Below, in pieces: positions 1 to 6,392 of a stretch of DNA of 19,116 nucleotides (positions within the stretch are counted from its first letter, which is position 1; every line of letters starts with the position of its first letter). The DNA is from Chloroflexota bacterium (GTDB taxonomy: Bacteria > Chloroflexota > Dehalococcoidia > SM23-28-2 > RBG-16-64-32). The position numbers were made by a program, and so were the translations under genes. Where the stretch lies: the NCBI GenBank assembly GCA_005882715.1, contig VBEI01000034.1, positions 1 through 19,116 on the forward strand, in the 5' to 3' direction. The notes under the pieces are model-generated. The model made no database searches. It saw only the letters and a program-made list of their open reading frames with translations, and was not told the origin of the DNA.

Positions 1-214
1 ATACTCGCGCCCTGTGCTCATCTCGCGTAGGCACCCACAATTCGTAATAGGTACTCGGCCCGTACCCCGTGCCTCCAACATTCACCACTCGCGGGTGAAT
101 GCCGGCGCCTCGCAGGGCGGATACCCAAACGGAAAGCTCGGCTTCACCAGCGGCACCGCCAATCAAGACCATTGCTTCGTTCCGGGCGTTGGCCGCGATT
201 TCAGTAGAAGCCAT
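1..214 (-). CDS. DUF2007-like small protein, C-terminus cut by window edge
   Basis: An ATG at 214 reading leftwards opens a frame of 71 codons that is still open at base 1. The protein has a short polar N-terminus, then a segment with alternating hydrophobic residues (MVLIGGAAGEAELSVWVSAL), a GAGI turn, and near the edge the string YYELWVPTRDEHRARV. The pattern of an 'AEAEL...L..AGI' helix followed by 'ELWVP..D..RA' is characteristic of DUF2007 (putative prokaryotic signal-transducing protein, often fused to or next to membrane proteins). The function of that family is not established. No strong Shine-Dalgarno is visible. The call rests on motif resemblance in a partial sequence. Confidence 0.6.
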   Translation of the reverse strand, partial: MASTEIAANARNEAMVLIGGAAGEAELSVWVSALRGAGIHPRVVNVGGTGYGPSTYYELWVPTRDEHRARV

Positions 215-311
215 GTCAGCGGACCGCCAACAATAACGCTGACGAGGACGGCGAAAACGAGAAGGTCAGCCAGGAATTCTTACCTCTTACCTCTTACCTC
301 TATCCACTCGC
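215..311. other. Short intergenic with CTTACCT tandem heptamers
   Basis: Between the P1 peptidase stop and the next minus-strand start lie three perfect tandem copies of CTTACCT (279-299), read as AGGTAAG on the minus strand. The repeated unit looks like slippage of a Shine-Dalgarno-like word. No coding region with a standard start codon is seen here. Confidence 0.5.
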
Positions 312-1316
312 CTACCCGTCCATCCACTCGCGCGCCGACGGTATGCCAGCCACGCCCGTCGCCGTCACCACCGCGCGCACGATCGCCCGCTCCACGGCGC
401 GCCCAGCCAGCGTCCCGAGCTGGAGGAGGTCTGTGGGCGAATTGTTCGCGCACGTGGCCAGGGTGAAGACCGTGTCGCCGTCTACCGGGCTGTGCGCCGG
501 GCGGATCGTTCGCGCCAGCCCGGCCTGCGCCATGATCGCCAGCCGGTACGCGCTCTCTTTGGTCAGCACGGCATCCGTCGCCACGACGCCGAGCGTCGTA
601 TTCTCGGCCGCCGCCAGAAACGGCGAGAGCGGCGGCGCCTCGCGCATCGCCTCGATGGTGCTTTCGAAAGTCCCCGGCTTCTCCCCCCGCGGCCCGGCGA
701 TGACCTGACCGGTGTCCGGGTCCACAATCTCGCCCCAGCAGTTCACCGTGACCAGGGCGCCGACGACGATGCCCGAGGCGGTCCGCTCCACTGCCGAGCC
801 GATGCCGCCCTTCAGCGCCCGCTCGATGCCTCGGGCCTTCGCGACGGTCGCGCCTGCGCCGGATCCAACGCTGCCCTCCTCGACGGGGCCGGCAGAGGCG
901 CTTTGGCAAGCCGCGTAGCCTCCCTCGGCCCCCGGCCATCGCTCCGGGTCGCCGATCGACCGGTCGAAGATCACAGCACCGCATACGACTGGCAGCGTAC
1001 CCGTTGGGTAGGGGAAGCCGTGGCCTTTCTCCCGTAGCCACCGAACCACACCGGCCGCAGCCTCGTGGCCGAACTCGCTGCCTCCTGTAAGCAGGATTGC
1101 ATGGACCCGCTCGACCAGGTGGCCGGGCCGCAGAAGGTCGGTGTTGCGGGTGCCGGGCGCGCCGCCTCGCACATCGCCGGAAGCGACCGCGCCTTCCGGC
1201 GGACAGATCACGACCGTGCAACCCGTCGGCGATTCGCCGTCCGTCCAGTGTCCCACGCTCAGGCCGCTTACGGCCGTCAGCGAGTCATTGTTCGGCAATG
1301 CATCGTCCTGAGCCAC
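312..1316 (-). CDS. P1 family peptidase (DmpA / L-aminopeptidase-D-esterase type, family S58)
   Basis: 334 residues, the usual length for the family. These are Ntn-fold enzymes that self-cleave and then release N-terminal amino acids from peptides or amides. Family landmarks: VSGLSVGHWTD at residues 16-26, the glycine-rich GDVRGGAPGTRNTDLL at 47-62, LTGGSEFG at 76-83, and ENTTLGVVATDA at 238-249. In the last motif Asn239-Thr240 is the expected autocleavage site and nucleophile position (family knowledge). A later HSPVDGDTVF segment is also typical. There is no signal peptide, so it is probably cytoplasmic. The start is GTG at 1316; no good Shine-Dalgarno is present, and a TATAGT hexamer lies 15 nt upstream. 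It is divergent from the sortase gene, and its substrate cannot be inferred. Confidence 0.9.
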   Translation of the reverse strand: MAQDDALPNNDSLTAVSGLSVGHWTDGESPTGCTVVICPPEGAVASGDVRGGAPGTRNTDLLRPGHLVERVHAILLTGGSEFGHEAAAGVVRWLREKGHGFPYPTGTLPVVCGAVIFDRSIGDPERWPGAEGGYAACQSASAGPVEEGSVGSGAGATVAKARGIERALKGGIGSAVERTASGIVVGALVTVNCWGEIVDPDTGQVIAGPRGEKPGTFESTIEAMREAPPLSPFLAAAENTTLGVVATDAVLTKESAYRLAIMAQAGLARTIRPAHSPVDGDTVFTLATCANNSPTDLLQLGTLAGRAVERAIVRAVVTATGVAGIPSAREWMDG

Positions 1317-1465
1317 GTTTTTCGTCTATTCACTATACAAGTGAGGTTGTGATCCTTATATTAATGCGCGGCGCGACGCGCCGGTCCGCCGGCAGCGGGC
1401 CAACGTTTACCGGACAGACACCGTCTTGAGGACTCACACAAGTCCGCAGCGGCGTCGCGGTCTCC

Positions 1466-1471
1466 TATAAT
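1466..1471 (+). promoter_or_regulatory. Perfect -10 hexamer TATAAT before the sortase gene
   Basis: TATAAT lies 34 nt upstream of the sortase ATG in the divergent spacer. No convincing -35 sits at 16-18 nt (TTGAGG at 1426-1431 is too far), so only the -10 can be supported. Confidence 0.5.
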
Positions 1472-1505
1472 GGAATGGGCCTTTCCGGTCCCTCTATTGA
1501 CGTAA

Positions 1506-2243
1506 ATGAGTGCCACCCGTGCCGGACGAAATCTAACCAGGTCGTTATTGCTTGTTCTGGGAGGGTCGGCGGTCGTCGCTGGCGCTATCCTGACCAGCTT
1601 CGGCCTATACCGCGAGTTCGTCTCGAGCGGCGACGCTTCGGCGCCATCTTTAGCGTCGCAGCACCGCACAGACCCAGGGGGGGTCTATGACCGCCCTCTC
1701 GGCCGCGCGCGAGTGGCCGCTACTCCTTTCCCCGTCGCAGCCCCGCAGCCGCCGCTGCGCGAGGCGGCATACCACATGGTGATCGACAAGATTGGTGTGA
1801 ACGCAGCCGTCTTCCCATACGGCGTGGACGCCAACCGCGTCCCGGAGGTGCCGCTAAACGCCGACGACGTCGCATGGTACAACTTCTCTGCGGCGCCGGG
1901 GACAGGGAGCAACGCCGTCTTCGCCGCCCATGTCACCTGGAACGGCCGCGCGGTCTTCTATGACCTCAAGGACGTCCAGGCGGGCGATTCCATCATCCTT
2001 CGAGGCGACAGCGGGACAGAGATCGCGTACACCGTCTCGGACAGCTTTACCGTCGATCCTAATGACCCCAATGCGCTATCGGTGATGGCTCCAACCCCGG
2101 CTGATGTCATCACGCTGATCACCTGCGACGGCTCCTTCTTCTACACTGGCGATCCGGTGTTCAACGGCGATTACACGCAGCGCCGAATCGTTCGCGCCGC
2201 TTTCTCTCGCCTCACTCAGGCGGCCGCCGCCTTCGGCGGCTAA
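1506..2243 (+). CDS. Sortase-family transpeptidase (class D/E/F-like)
   Basis: 245 residues. One N-terminal transmembrane helix (about 12-32) is followed by a Ser/Ala/Pro-rich linker and the sortase beta-barrel from about residue 88. The catalytic triad is visible: His142 in FAAHVTW, Cys207 in TLITCDG, and Arg227 in TQRRIVRA. Sortases join surface proteins bearing a C-terminal sorting signal to the envelope or to each other; this one would act on the outer face of the membrane. No LPXTG-type substrate gene is adjacent. The only surface protein in the window (11719-12459) lacks a recognisable sorting motif. The ATG at 1506 is kept because it gives the intact membrane anchor, although no clear Shine-Dalgarno precedes it. 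The last codons overlap a GC-rich inverted repeat (GCCGCC...GGCGGC). Confidence 0.9.
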   Translation: MSATRAGRNLTRSLLLVLGGSAVVAGAILTSFGLYREFVSSGDASAPSLASQHRTDPGGVYDRPLGRARVAATPFPVAAPQPPLREAAYHMVIDKIGVNAAVFPYGVDANRVPEVPLNADDVAWYNFSAAPGTGSNAVFAAHVTWNGRAVFYDLKDVQAGDSIILRGDSGTEIAYTVSDSFTVDPNDPNALSVMAPTPADVITLITCDGSFFYTGDPVFNGDYTQRRIVRAAFSRLTQAAAAFGG

Positions 2244-2287
2244 ATCCCGCTCGCTAGCCCGATTAGATACGGCGGAAAAGCGCCCTT

Positions 2288-2338
2288 AATTGTTACGCAA
2301 TTGCAAGCCCACCTCTGTTACACAGGCCCGCCTGTAAC
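2288..2338 (+). promoter_or_regulatory. Two inverted repeats upstream of the zinc-ribbon gene
   Basis: AATTG-ttacg-CAATT (2288-2302) is a perfect 5-bp inverted repeat. GTTACACAGG-cccg-CCTGTAAC (2317-2338) pairs with a 2-nt bulge. Both lie in the 152-bp spacer before the 71-residue gene and could be operator or leader hairpins; no specific factor is identified. Confidence 0.35.
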
Positions 2339-2395
2339 TCGTCCTGGATTAACGTAAAAGAGCCCGGATGCGTTTGAACAGCAGGAGGTAAAGGA

Positions 2396-2611
2396 ATGGG
2401 ATTTCTTAGCCGAACAAAGGACAAGGAAAAGGAAGAAGACGCCATCGAGCCCGCGCCTTGCCCGCACACGGCGCTTGTCCAGAGGTGGGACTTGCCGGAA
2501 GACATGGGCAATAAGGAGAAGGCGACTTACGTTTGCGACGCCTGCGGCGGCCGGTTCAACTACGAGCAGGCGCGAGAGTTCATGGAGCGCCCATCGCTCC
2601 CGATTTCATAG
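2396..2611 (+). CDS. Small zinc-ribbon protein of unknown function
   Basis: 71 residues behind an excellent Shine-Dalgarno (AGGAGG, 7 nt from ATG). The N-terminus is strongly charged (KDKEKEEDAIE). Two metal-ligand pairs are visible: Cys22-x-His24 in PCPHTAL and Cys47-x-x-Cys50 in YVCDACGGRF, which together would form a Cys3His or similar zinc ribbon. There is no membrane segment. Proteins of this kind are often anonymous nucleic-acid or protein-binding adaptors. It lies downstream of the sortase but has its own spacer with inverted repeats, and it ends at a terminator. I do not recognise a named family. Confidence 0.8.
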   Translation: MGFLSRTKDKEKEEDAIEPAPCPHTALVQRWDLPEDMGNKEKATYVCDACGGRFNYEQAREFMERPSLPIS

Positions 2612-2649
2612 GACATTCTGCGACGTTTATCAATTAGGCGTCGCGCAGC

Positions 2650-2690
2650 CCGGCTGCGGCAACAGCGCTGCAGCCGGTTTTTGTTGTCTC
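2650..2690 (+). terminator. Rho-independent terminator after the zinc-ribbon gene
   Basis: A perfect 8-bp stem CCGGCTGC (2650-2657) / GCAGCCGG (2670-2677) is followed by TTTTT and a T-rich tail. It faces the plus-strand gene and lies two bases from the end of the convergent thiolase gene. The opposite strand has no T tract after the stem, so it probably works only for plus-strand transcripts. Confidence 0.85.
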
Positions 2691-2691
2691 T

Positions 2692-3936
2692 CTACCAGTC
2701 GTACGCTTCTCTCTGAAGGGCTACCGACATTCCCATCCCCGCGCCCATGCACAGAGTGACGAGCCCCCACTCGACGTCCCGGCGGTTCATCTCGTAGGCC
2801 AGCGTCCCAACCAACCTCGCCCCGCTCGCGCCCAGCGGATGGCCGATAGCGACTGCGCCGCCGTTGGGGTTCACCCTGTTCCAGTCCCAACCGAGCTCTT
2901 CGCCGACCGCCAGCACCTGGCAGGCGAATGCTTCGTTGATCTCGATTAGGTCGAAGTCGTCCATGCTCATGCCGGTGCGCTTCAGCAGCTTCTGTGTCGC
3001 CGGCGCCGGGCCGATCCCCATGATCGTCGGGTCGACTCCCACCGTCGCGGCGTGACGCACCGTCGCCAGCGGCTTGAGGCCTCGCTCCTTCGCGCCGTCT
3101 TTGTCCATGATGAGCGTCATCGTCGCCCCGTCTGTACGCGGGCAGGCGTTCCCCGCCGTCACCAGACCATCCGGCCGATACGAAGGCTTTAGCTGGCCCA
3201 GTCTCTCGAGCGTGGTGTCTTCTCGCGGGTTCTGGTCCGTATCGACTTTGGTTGCAGACCCGTCCGAGTACTCGATCGTTACCGTCTCAATTTCGCCGGC
3301 CAGAAGGCCCTCCTTTTGCGCCCGTATGGCCTTCTTGTGGCTGTCCAGCGCGAAGCGGTCAGAATCTTCGCGTGAGATCCCGCGCTCCCGGGCTAGCTTT
3401 TCCGCTGTGGCCCCCATGTCCATGATCCAGGGCTCGGTCACCTGGTACCAGCGCTTGTTCCACTTCGGCTTCTTGTCGCCGGGCCAGTCGCCCGGCAGCA
3501 TCTCGCGCGACATCACTTCCGCCGACTGAACTTGGTTCAGGTTCCGTTCGTCGTCCGGCTTTATCGGCTGCACCCGGTCCATCGTCTCGACACCGCCGGC
3601 GAGCACCACGTCGGACATCCCGGCCATTACCGCGAAGGCGCCCTGGGTGCAGGCCTGAAGCGACGAGCCGCATTGCTTGTTCATATCGGTCGCGGAGATG
3701 CTGAAGGGCAGGCCTGCTTCAAACACGTAATGCCGCGAGCGCGTCAGCATCCCGGCGATCCCGACGGAGCCCATCAAGATTTCATCGACCTCTTCCGCCG
3801 CGACTTTGTTCCTCTCGAGGATTGATTTCAGCAGCGGTACGACGAGCTCGACGTGCGTTACATCCCGAAAGACGCCCCGCTGTCCCGCCTTCCCGAACGG
3901 CGTACGGACCATGTCCACGACGACAGCTTCGCGCAT
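2692..3936 (-). CDS. Thiolase family protein (acetyl-CoA C-acyltransferase)
   Basis: 414 residues, a full-length thiolase. It would catalyse thiolytic cleavage of 3-ketoacyl-CoA or condensation of acyl-CoAs, in fatty-acid breakdown or related pathways. All catalytic elements are visible: nucleophilic Cys89 in NKQCGSSLQA, His366 in AIGHPLGASGAR, and Cys396 in TLCMGAGMGMS; INEAFA and NPNGG are also present. The start ATG is preceded by AAGGAGG. An extended -10 (TGCTAAACT) lies 63-71 nt upstream, giving a leader of about 55 nt. No partner such as a hydratase or dehydrogenase is adjacent, so degradative and biosynthetic roles cannot be separated. Confidence 0.95.
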   Translation of the reverse strand: MREAVVVDMVRTPFGKAGQRGVFRDVTHVELVVPLLKSILERNKVAAEEVDEILMGSVGIAGMLTRSRHYVFEAGLPFSISATDMNKQCGSSLQACTQGAFAVMAGMSDVVLAGGVETMDRVQPIKPDDERNLNQVQSAEVMSREMLPGDWPGDKKPKWNKRWYQVTEPWIMDMGATAEKLARERGISREDSDRFALDSHKKAIRAQKEGLLAGEIETVTIEYSDGSATKVDTDQNPREDTTLERLGQLKPSYRPDGLVTAGNACPRTDGATMTLIMDKDGAKERGLKPLATVRHAATVGVDPTIMGIGPAPATQKLLKRTGMSMDDFDLIEINEAFACQVLAVGEELGWDWNRVNPNGGAVAIGHPLGASGARLVGTLAYEMNRRDVEWGLVTLCMGAGMGMSVALQREAYDW

Positions 3937-3998
3937 TGTGCTGGGCCTCCTTGATTGCTACTTGAGGGGCGGTCGCTTCCACCCGCAAAGCAGGCGCT

Positions 3999-4007
3999 AG
4001 TTTAGCA
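3999..4007 (-). promoter_or_regulatory. Extended -10 promoter element for the thiolase gene
   Basis: On the minus strand this reads TGCTAAACT, and the surrounding 13-mer GTGCTAAACTAGC is identical to the one directly before yebC (8644-8656). The shared word supports it as a real promoter element. Confidence 0.55.
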
Positions 4008-4164
4008 CAGCGCCGCAGCCCCGCTCCTGCCGATTGCAGAATCAAATTTCCGCTTATTCACCAACCATTTACTGATGTTAAGGATCGGTTAACTGTTCTA
4101 TTCACTCCGGCGTATGAGAATGGAATCATATCCCCGACCCGACGAGTGAGCAAAGGAGATTCCC

Positions 4165-4335
4165 GTGACGAGCCAGGACCGGAGGGACGAAACGACCAAG
4201 CGCGACCAGCTGGAAGGCTCGGTCCGCGAAACCAGCGACCGCTACCCAGAAATGTCGCGGCTGCTCAATAGCCGCCGCGTGGAGACACACGAAGGCCCCT
4301 TCCGGGGCTTCCAGTCGCCGCCCGGCCGTTTCTAG
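4165..4335 (+). CDS. Small 56-residue hydrophilic protein (GTG start)
   Basis: A GTG at 4165 is preceded by AAAGGAGA with good spacing and opens a 56-codon frame ending in TAG. The product is charged and has no membrane segment. It starts MTSQDRRDETTKRDQLEGS, continues with SVRETSDRYPEMSRLLNSRR, and ends GFQSPPGRF. Support comes from the Shine-Dalgarno, the clean frame, and the hairpin with a TTCG loop (4338-4351) directly after the stop. No family is recognised and no function is proposed. It lies alone between the thiolase and the pantothenate leader, both of which have their own promoters. Confidence 0.55.
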   Translation: MTSQDRRDETTKRDQLEGSVRETSDRYPEMSRLLNSRRVETHEGPFRGFQSPPGRF

Positions 4336-4337
4336 TA

Positions 4338-4351
4338 GCGGGTTCGCCCGC
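4338..4351 (+). terminator. Hairpin with TTCG loop after the 56-residue gene
   Basis: GCGGG-ttcg-CCCGC begins two bases after the stop codon. The stem is short but has a stabilising UUCG loop; the following GCCTTT is a poor T tract, so termination is possible but not certain. Confidence 0.4.
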
Positions 4352-4469
4352 GCCTTTGCCGGGCAGCATGGGGGTTGCTGACACGCTTCAGCTCGGAAGC
4401 ATGTAGGCGCCCCCTCCATTTTTGCCGGCCGGCTCCTCAAACGACGCTCCGTTGAGTTGGCACCCCATC

Positions 4470-4478
4470 TGCTACACT
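4470..4478 (+). promoter_or_regulatory. Extended -10 promoter of the pantothenate leader
   Basis: TGCTACACT, with TTGAGT 15 bp upstream (4452-4457) as a weak -35 at short spacing. Transcription would start near 4485, exactly where the structured leader begins. Confidence 0.45.
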
Positions 4479-4484
4479 TGCATT

Positions 4485-4634
4485 GGCCATCGATCCCTCC
4501 TCACGGTGGGACGGTCAGCCCGCAAAACGATACAGCCAACGCCGCTTGGATCGGACTACGACCGAGACGGAGCATAGGGAAGTCGCCTCAGGCGACTGCG
4601 CACCTGCCCTTTCGGTCGTCGAAAGGGTTTTTTC
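4485..4634 (+). promoter_or_regulatory. Structured leader with terminator/antiterminator before panD-panB (candidate pan-motif attenuator)
   Basis: The leader can form several stems: CGATCC (4491-4496) with GGATCG (4548-4553); a GTGGG-A-C / GCCCGC stem with one bulged A (about 4506-4522); and AGTCGCCT-c-AGGCGACT (4581-4597). It ends in a perfect intrinsic terminator, CCCTTTC (4607-4613) / GAAAGGG (4621-4627) plus six T (4628-4633). ACGACCGA (4558-4565) is exactly complementary to TCGGTCGT (4612-4619), which overlaps the terminator's left arm and loop, so the two pairings compete. Known context: a conserved 'pan' RNA motif, made of stem-loops with bulged adenosines, has been described upstream of pantothenate genes in Chloroflexota and other phyla. 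Equating this leader with that motif is inference. The ligand, if any, is unknown. Confidence 0.6.
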
Positions 4635-4661
4635 ATGCCCCACGGCGGCGGGGAGAACGCA

Positions 4662-4943
4662 ATGCGAACAATGCTCAAAAGCAAGATCCACCGAGTGATG
4701 GTGACCGGCGCCGATGTCAACTACGAAGGAAGCATCACCCTTGATCCCATCCTGCGCGTCAGCGGCGGCGTCCGGGCTCAGCCGGAGGAGGTTGCCGCTG
4801 CGATCTTGGAGGCGATTGAGAACGGCGACAAGCTGCGTTATCCGGTCGGCCGGGACGCCGCCCTCGTCTTCACCGCGCGCAAAGCAATGGACGATGCCCA
4901 GTTCGAAGGAGCGATGCGTCAGCAATTGGGACTTACATGGTAA
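4662..4943 (+). pseudogene. Chimera: N-terminus of aspartate 1-decarboxylase (PanD) fused to C-terminus of a short-chain dehydrogenase
   Basis: The ATG at 4662 has GGGGAG upstream. An in-frame ATG at 4635 sits right on the terminator T-run and is less likely. Residues 1-31 match the start of PanD (MRTMLKSKIHRV...YEGSITLDPIL), including the Gly23-Ser24 self-cleavage site that makes the pyruvoyl group. After residue 31 the PanD body is absent, including the expected catalytic Arg and Tyr segment. Instead about 62 residues resemble the last part of short-chain dehydrogenases: QPEEVAAAILEAIE, LRYPVGRDA, and a terminal MRQQLGLTW. The dehydrogenase nucleotide-binding and catalytic regions are also absent. 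The frame is open throughout. It cannot be a working decarboxylase or dehydrogenase; it is best read as a deletion fusion. It stands 74 bp before panB. Confidence 0.75.
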
Positions 4944-5017
4944 GCCGAACGCTATAGCGCGCGGCTTCCCTTCCCCCGGACGGCACCCTAACGGGACCGT
5001 ACCGAAAGGAGACCGAA

Positions 5018-5860
5018 ATGGACAACCGAATATCGATCACAGACCTCAAGGCGAAAAAGAAGCGTCGCGAGCCGATCGTCATGATGACCTGCTACGATTA
5101 CCCGTCCGCCCGCCTGCTGGAGGACGCCGGAGTCGATGTTCTCTTCATCGGCGACACGCTGGGCATGGTCGTCCTCGGCTACGACAGCACCATCCCGGTA
5201 ACGATGGACGAGATGCTGCACCACACGAAGGCGGTCGTCCGCGGCTCCAGCCGTGCGCACGTGCTCGCCGATATGCCCTTCATGACCTACCAGACATCTC
5301 GCGAAGACGCCCTACGTAATGCAGGCCGTCTGCTGAAGGAAGGTGGCGCTCAGTCGGTCAAGCTCGAAGGAGGAGTTCACGTCGCTGAGACGGTGCGCTT
5401 CATCGTCAATGCGGGCATTCCGGTCATGGGGCACATCGGCCTCACCCCCCAGTCCATCAACCAGCTAGGCGGCTACAAGGTGCAGGGCAAGACCCCCGCC
5501 GCCGCCGCCCGTCTCATCAACGACGCCGAAGCGCTCGAGCAGGCCGGCGCCTACGCAATCGTGCTGGAATGTGTTCCCGCCCAGCTCGCCGCGACTATTA
5601 CCGAACGGCTCACCATCCCGACGATCGGCATCGGTGCCGGGCCGGACTGCGACGGGCAGGTCCAGGTGTACCACGACCTGCTGGGCCTGTTCGAGGATTT
5701 CGTGCCCAGGCACGCCAAGAGGTATGCCGCACTCGGCCCTCAGATCACGGAAGCCGTCCGCGCCTACGCAAACGAGGTCCGCGAACGGCGCTTTCCCACC
5801 GAAAAGGAATCTTTCCTTGTGGGGAACGCCGTATTTTCAGAGGCAGCAAAGATATCCTAG
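5018..5860 (+). CDS. panB: 3-methyl-2-oxobutanoate hydroxymethyltransferase (ketopantoate synthase)
   Basis: 280 residues, full length. It transfers a hydroxymethyl group from 5,10-methylene-tetrahydrofolate to 2-ketoisovalerate, giving ketopantoate, the first committed step of pantothenate synthesis in the cytoplasm. Visible family residues: Asp46 in FIGDTLGM and Asp85 in LADMPFMTY (Mg2+ ligands), Lys115 and Glu117 in SVKLEGG, GHIGLTPQS at 138-146, and Glu184 in VLECVP, the catalytic acid position. GIGAG..DGQVQVYHD closes the barrel. The ATG has AAAGGAG upstream. It is co-directional with the panD stub and panC; the leader attenuator would control it. A 242-bp hairpin-rich spacer separates it from panC. 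Confidence 0.97.
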   Translation: MDNRISITDLKAKKKRREPIVMMTCYDYPSARLLEDAGVDVLFIGDTLGMVVLGYDSTIPVTMDEMLHHTKAVVRGSSRAHVLADMPFMTYQTSREDALRNAGRLLKEGGAQSVKLEGGVHVAETVRFIVNAGIPVMGHIGLTPQSINQLGGYKVQGKTPAAAARLINDAEALEQAGAYAIVLECVPAQLAATITERLTIPTIGIGAGPDCDGQVQVYHDLLGLFEDFVPRHAKRYAALGPQITEAVRAYANEVRERRFPTEKESFLVGNAVFSEAAKIS

Positions 5861-5948
5861 GGGCCAGCCCCCTTGTTTGCCCCAAGGACCGGAAGGAGCT
5901 CCGCGGTTGCGCGGATGCCGCCCGTCATTTGCTTGCCGCCCTCCCTTG

Positions 5949-5975
5949 CACCGCTCCGAGCCGCTCGGGGCGGTG
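5949..5975 (+). terminator. Strong 12-bp hairpin in the panB-panC spacer
   Basis: CACCGCTCCGAG-ccg-CTCGGGGCGGTG pairs along 12 bp with one G-T wobble. No T tract follows, so it may be a repeat-type hairpin or a pause/RNA-stability element rather than a true terminator. A smaller one, CCGCG-gttg-CGCGG, lies at 5901-5914. Confidence 0.4.
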
Positions 5976-6003
5976 TCATTTCCACGAGGAACTCTGAACC
6001 ACG

Positions 6004-6061
6004 TGATTCTGAGCGACGACCACGCTTGAACGCTGTGGCACGCATCTTCGCGAAGGAATCA
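6004..6061. repeat. Imperfect palindromic repeat upstream of the panC copies
   Basis: The ends TGATTC and GAATCA are inverted, with an inner CCAC...GTGG stem. The layout (ATTCTGAGCG ... CGCGAAGGAAT) matches the style of the other CTGAG/CGAAG palindromes in this window. Confidence 0.4.
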
Positions 6062-6102
6062 GGGGTGGGGTCAGCAGTCGTGCGCTCCCGAGAAGCCACG
6101 CG

Positions 6103-6249
6103 ATGAACGTCATCACCACCGTCGCCGAGATACAGGCCGAGCGAGACCGTATGACCGGCTCCATCGGCCTCGTCCGCACCATGGGTAACCTGCACTCTTT
6201 TTCCGTTCGTGCTGAGCCTGTCGAAGCATCCCGTCCGCCGCGTCTATGA
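6103..6249 (+). pseudogene. Truncated panC copy 1 (48-residue minicistron)
   Basis: The ATG opens MNVITTVAEIQAERDRMTGS and follows PanC up to TMGNLH, then runs into the palindromic repeat (SVRAEPVEAS) and stops. The TGA at 6247-6249 overlaps the ATG of copy 2 as ATGA, an arrangement typical of translational coupling. A weak GAGAAG lies upstream. The peptide lacks nearly all of PanC and cannot be enzymatic. Confidence 0.7.
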
Positions 6250-6388
6250 ACGTCATCACCGCCGTCGCCGAGATACAGGCCGAGCGAGACCGTATGACCG
6301 GCTCCATCGGCCTCGTCCGCACCATGGGTAACCCGCACTCTTGTCCCGTTCGTGCTGAGCCTGTCGAAGCATCCCGCCCACCGCGTCT
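6103..6388 (+). repeat. Two 143-bp tandem units, each panC 5' end plus palindromic repeat
   Basis: Units 6103-6245 and 6246-6388 have an exact 143-nt period, and panC starts at the next period (6389). In each unit the first 93 nt copy panC codons 1-31, up to the Leu-His of its nucleotide-binding motif. The last 50 nt carry a CTGAG/TCGAAG palindromic repeat (6203-6233, 6346-6376). The two units resemble each other more than either resembles panC. Confidence 0.95.
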
Positions 6389-6392
6389 ATGA
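6246..6392 (+). pseudogene. Truncated panC copy 2 (48-residue minicistron)
   Basis: Same structure as copy 1, with Thr-to-Ala at residue 6 and minor changes in the tail (PHSCPVRAEPVEAS). Its TGA (6390-6392) overlaps the ATG of the full-length panC as ATGA. There is no Shine-Dalgarno of its own, so translation would depend on ribosomes finishing copy 1. Confidence 0.7.

Noticed and set aside
163..279. Short minus-strand frame with a hydrophobic stretch (LLVFAVLVSVIVGGPLTWLL)
   Set aside because: No ATG, GTG or TTG start in the frame and it overlaps the DUF2007-like start; it may be the tail of an older gene but cannot be supported.
280..1221. 313-codon minus-strand frame overlapping the P1 peptidase
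   Set aside because: An Arg/Gly-rich translation typical of a shadow frame; the peptidase frame has all family motifs.
4501..4530. T-box-like word (GGTGGGAC) in the pantothenate leader
   Set aside because: It lies far from the terminator and does not form the T-box antiterminator; no specifier stem is seen.
4457..4744. 95-codon frame across the leader and panD stub
   Set aside because: It crosses the terminator hairpin and T-run and is out of frame with the PanD-like residues.
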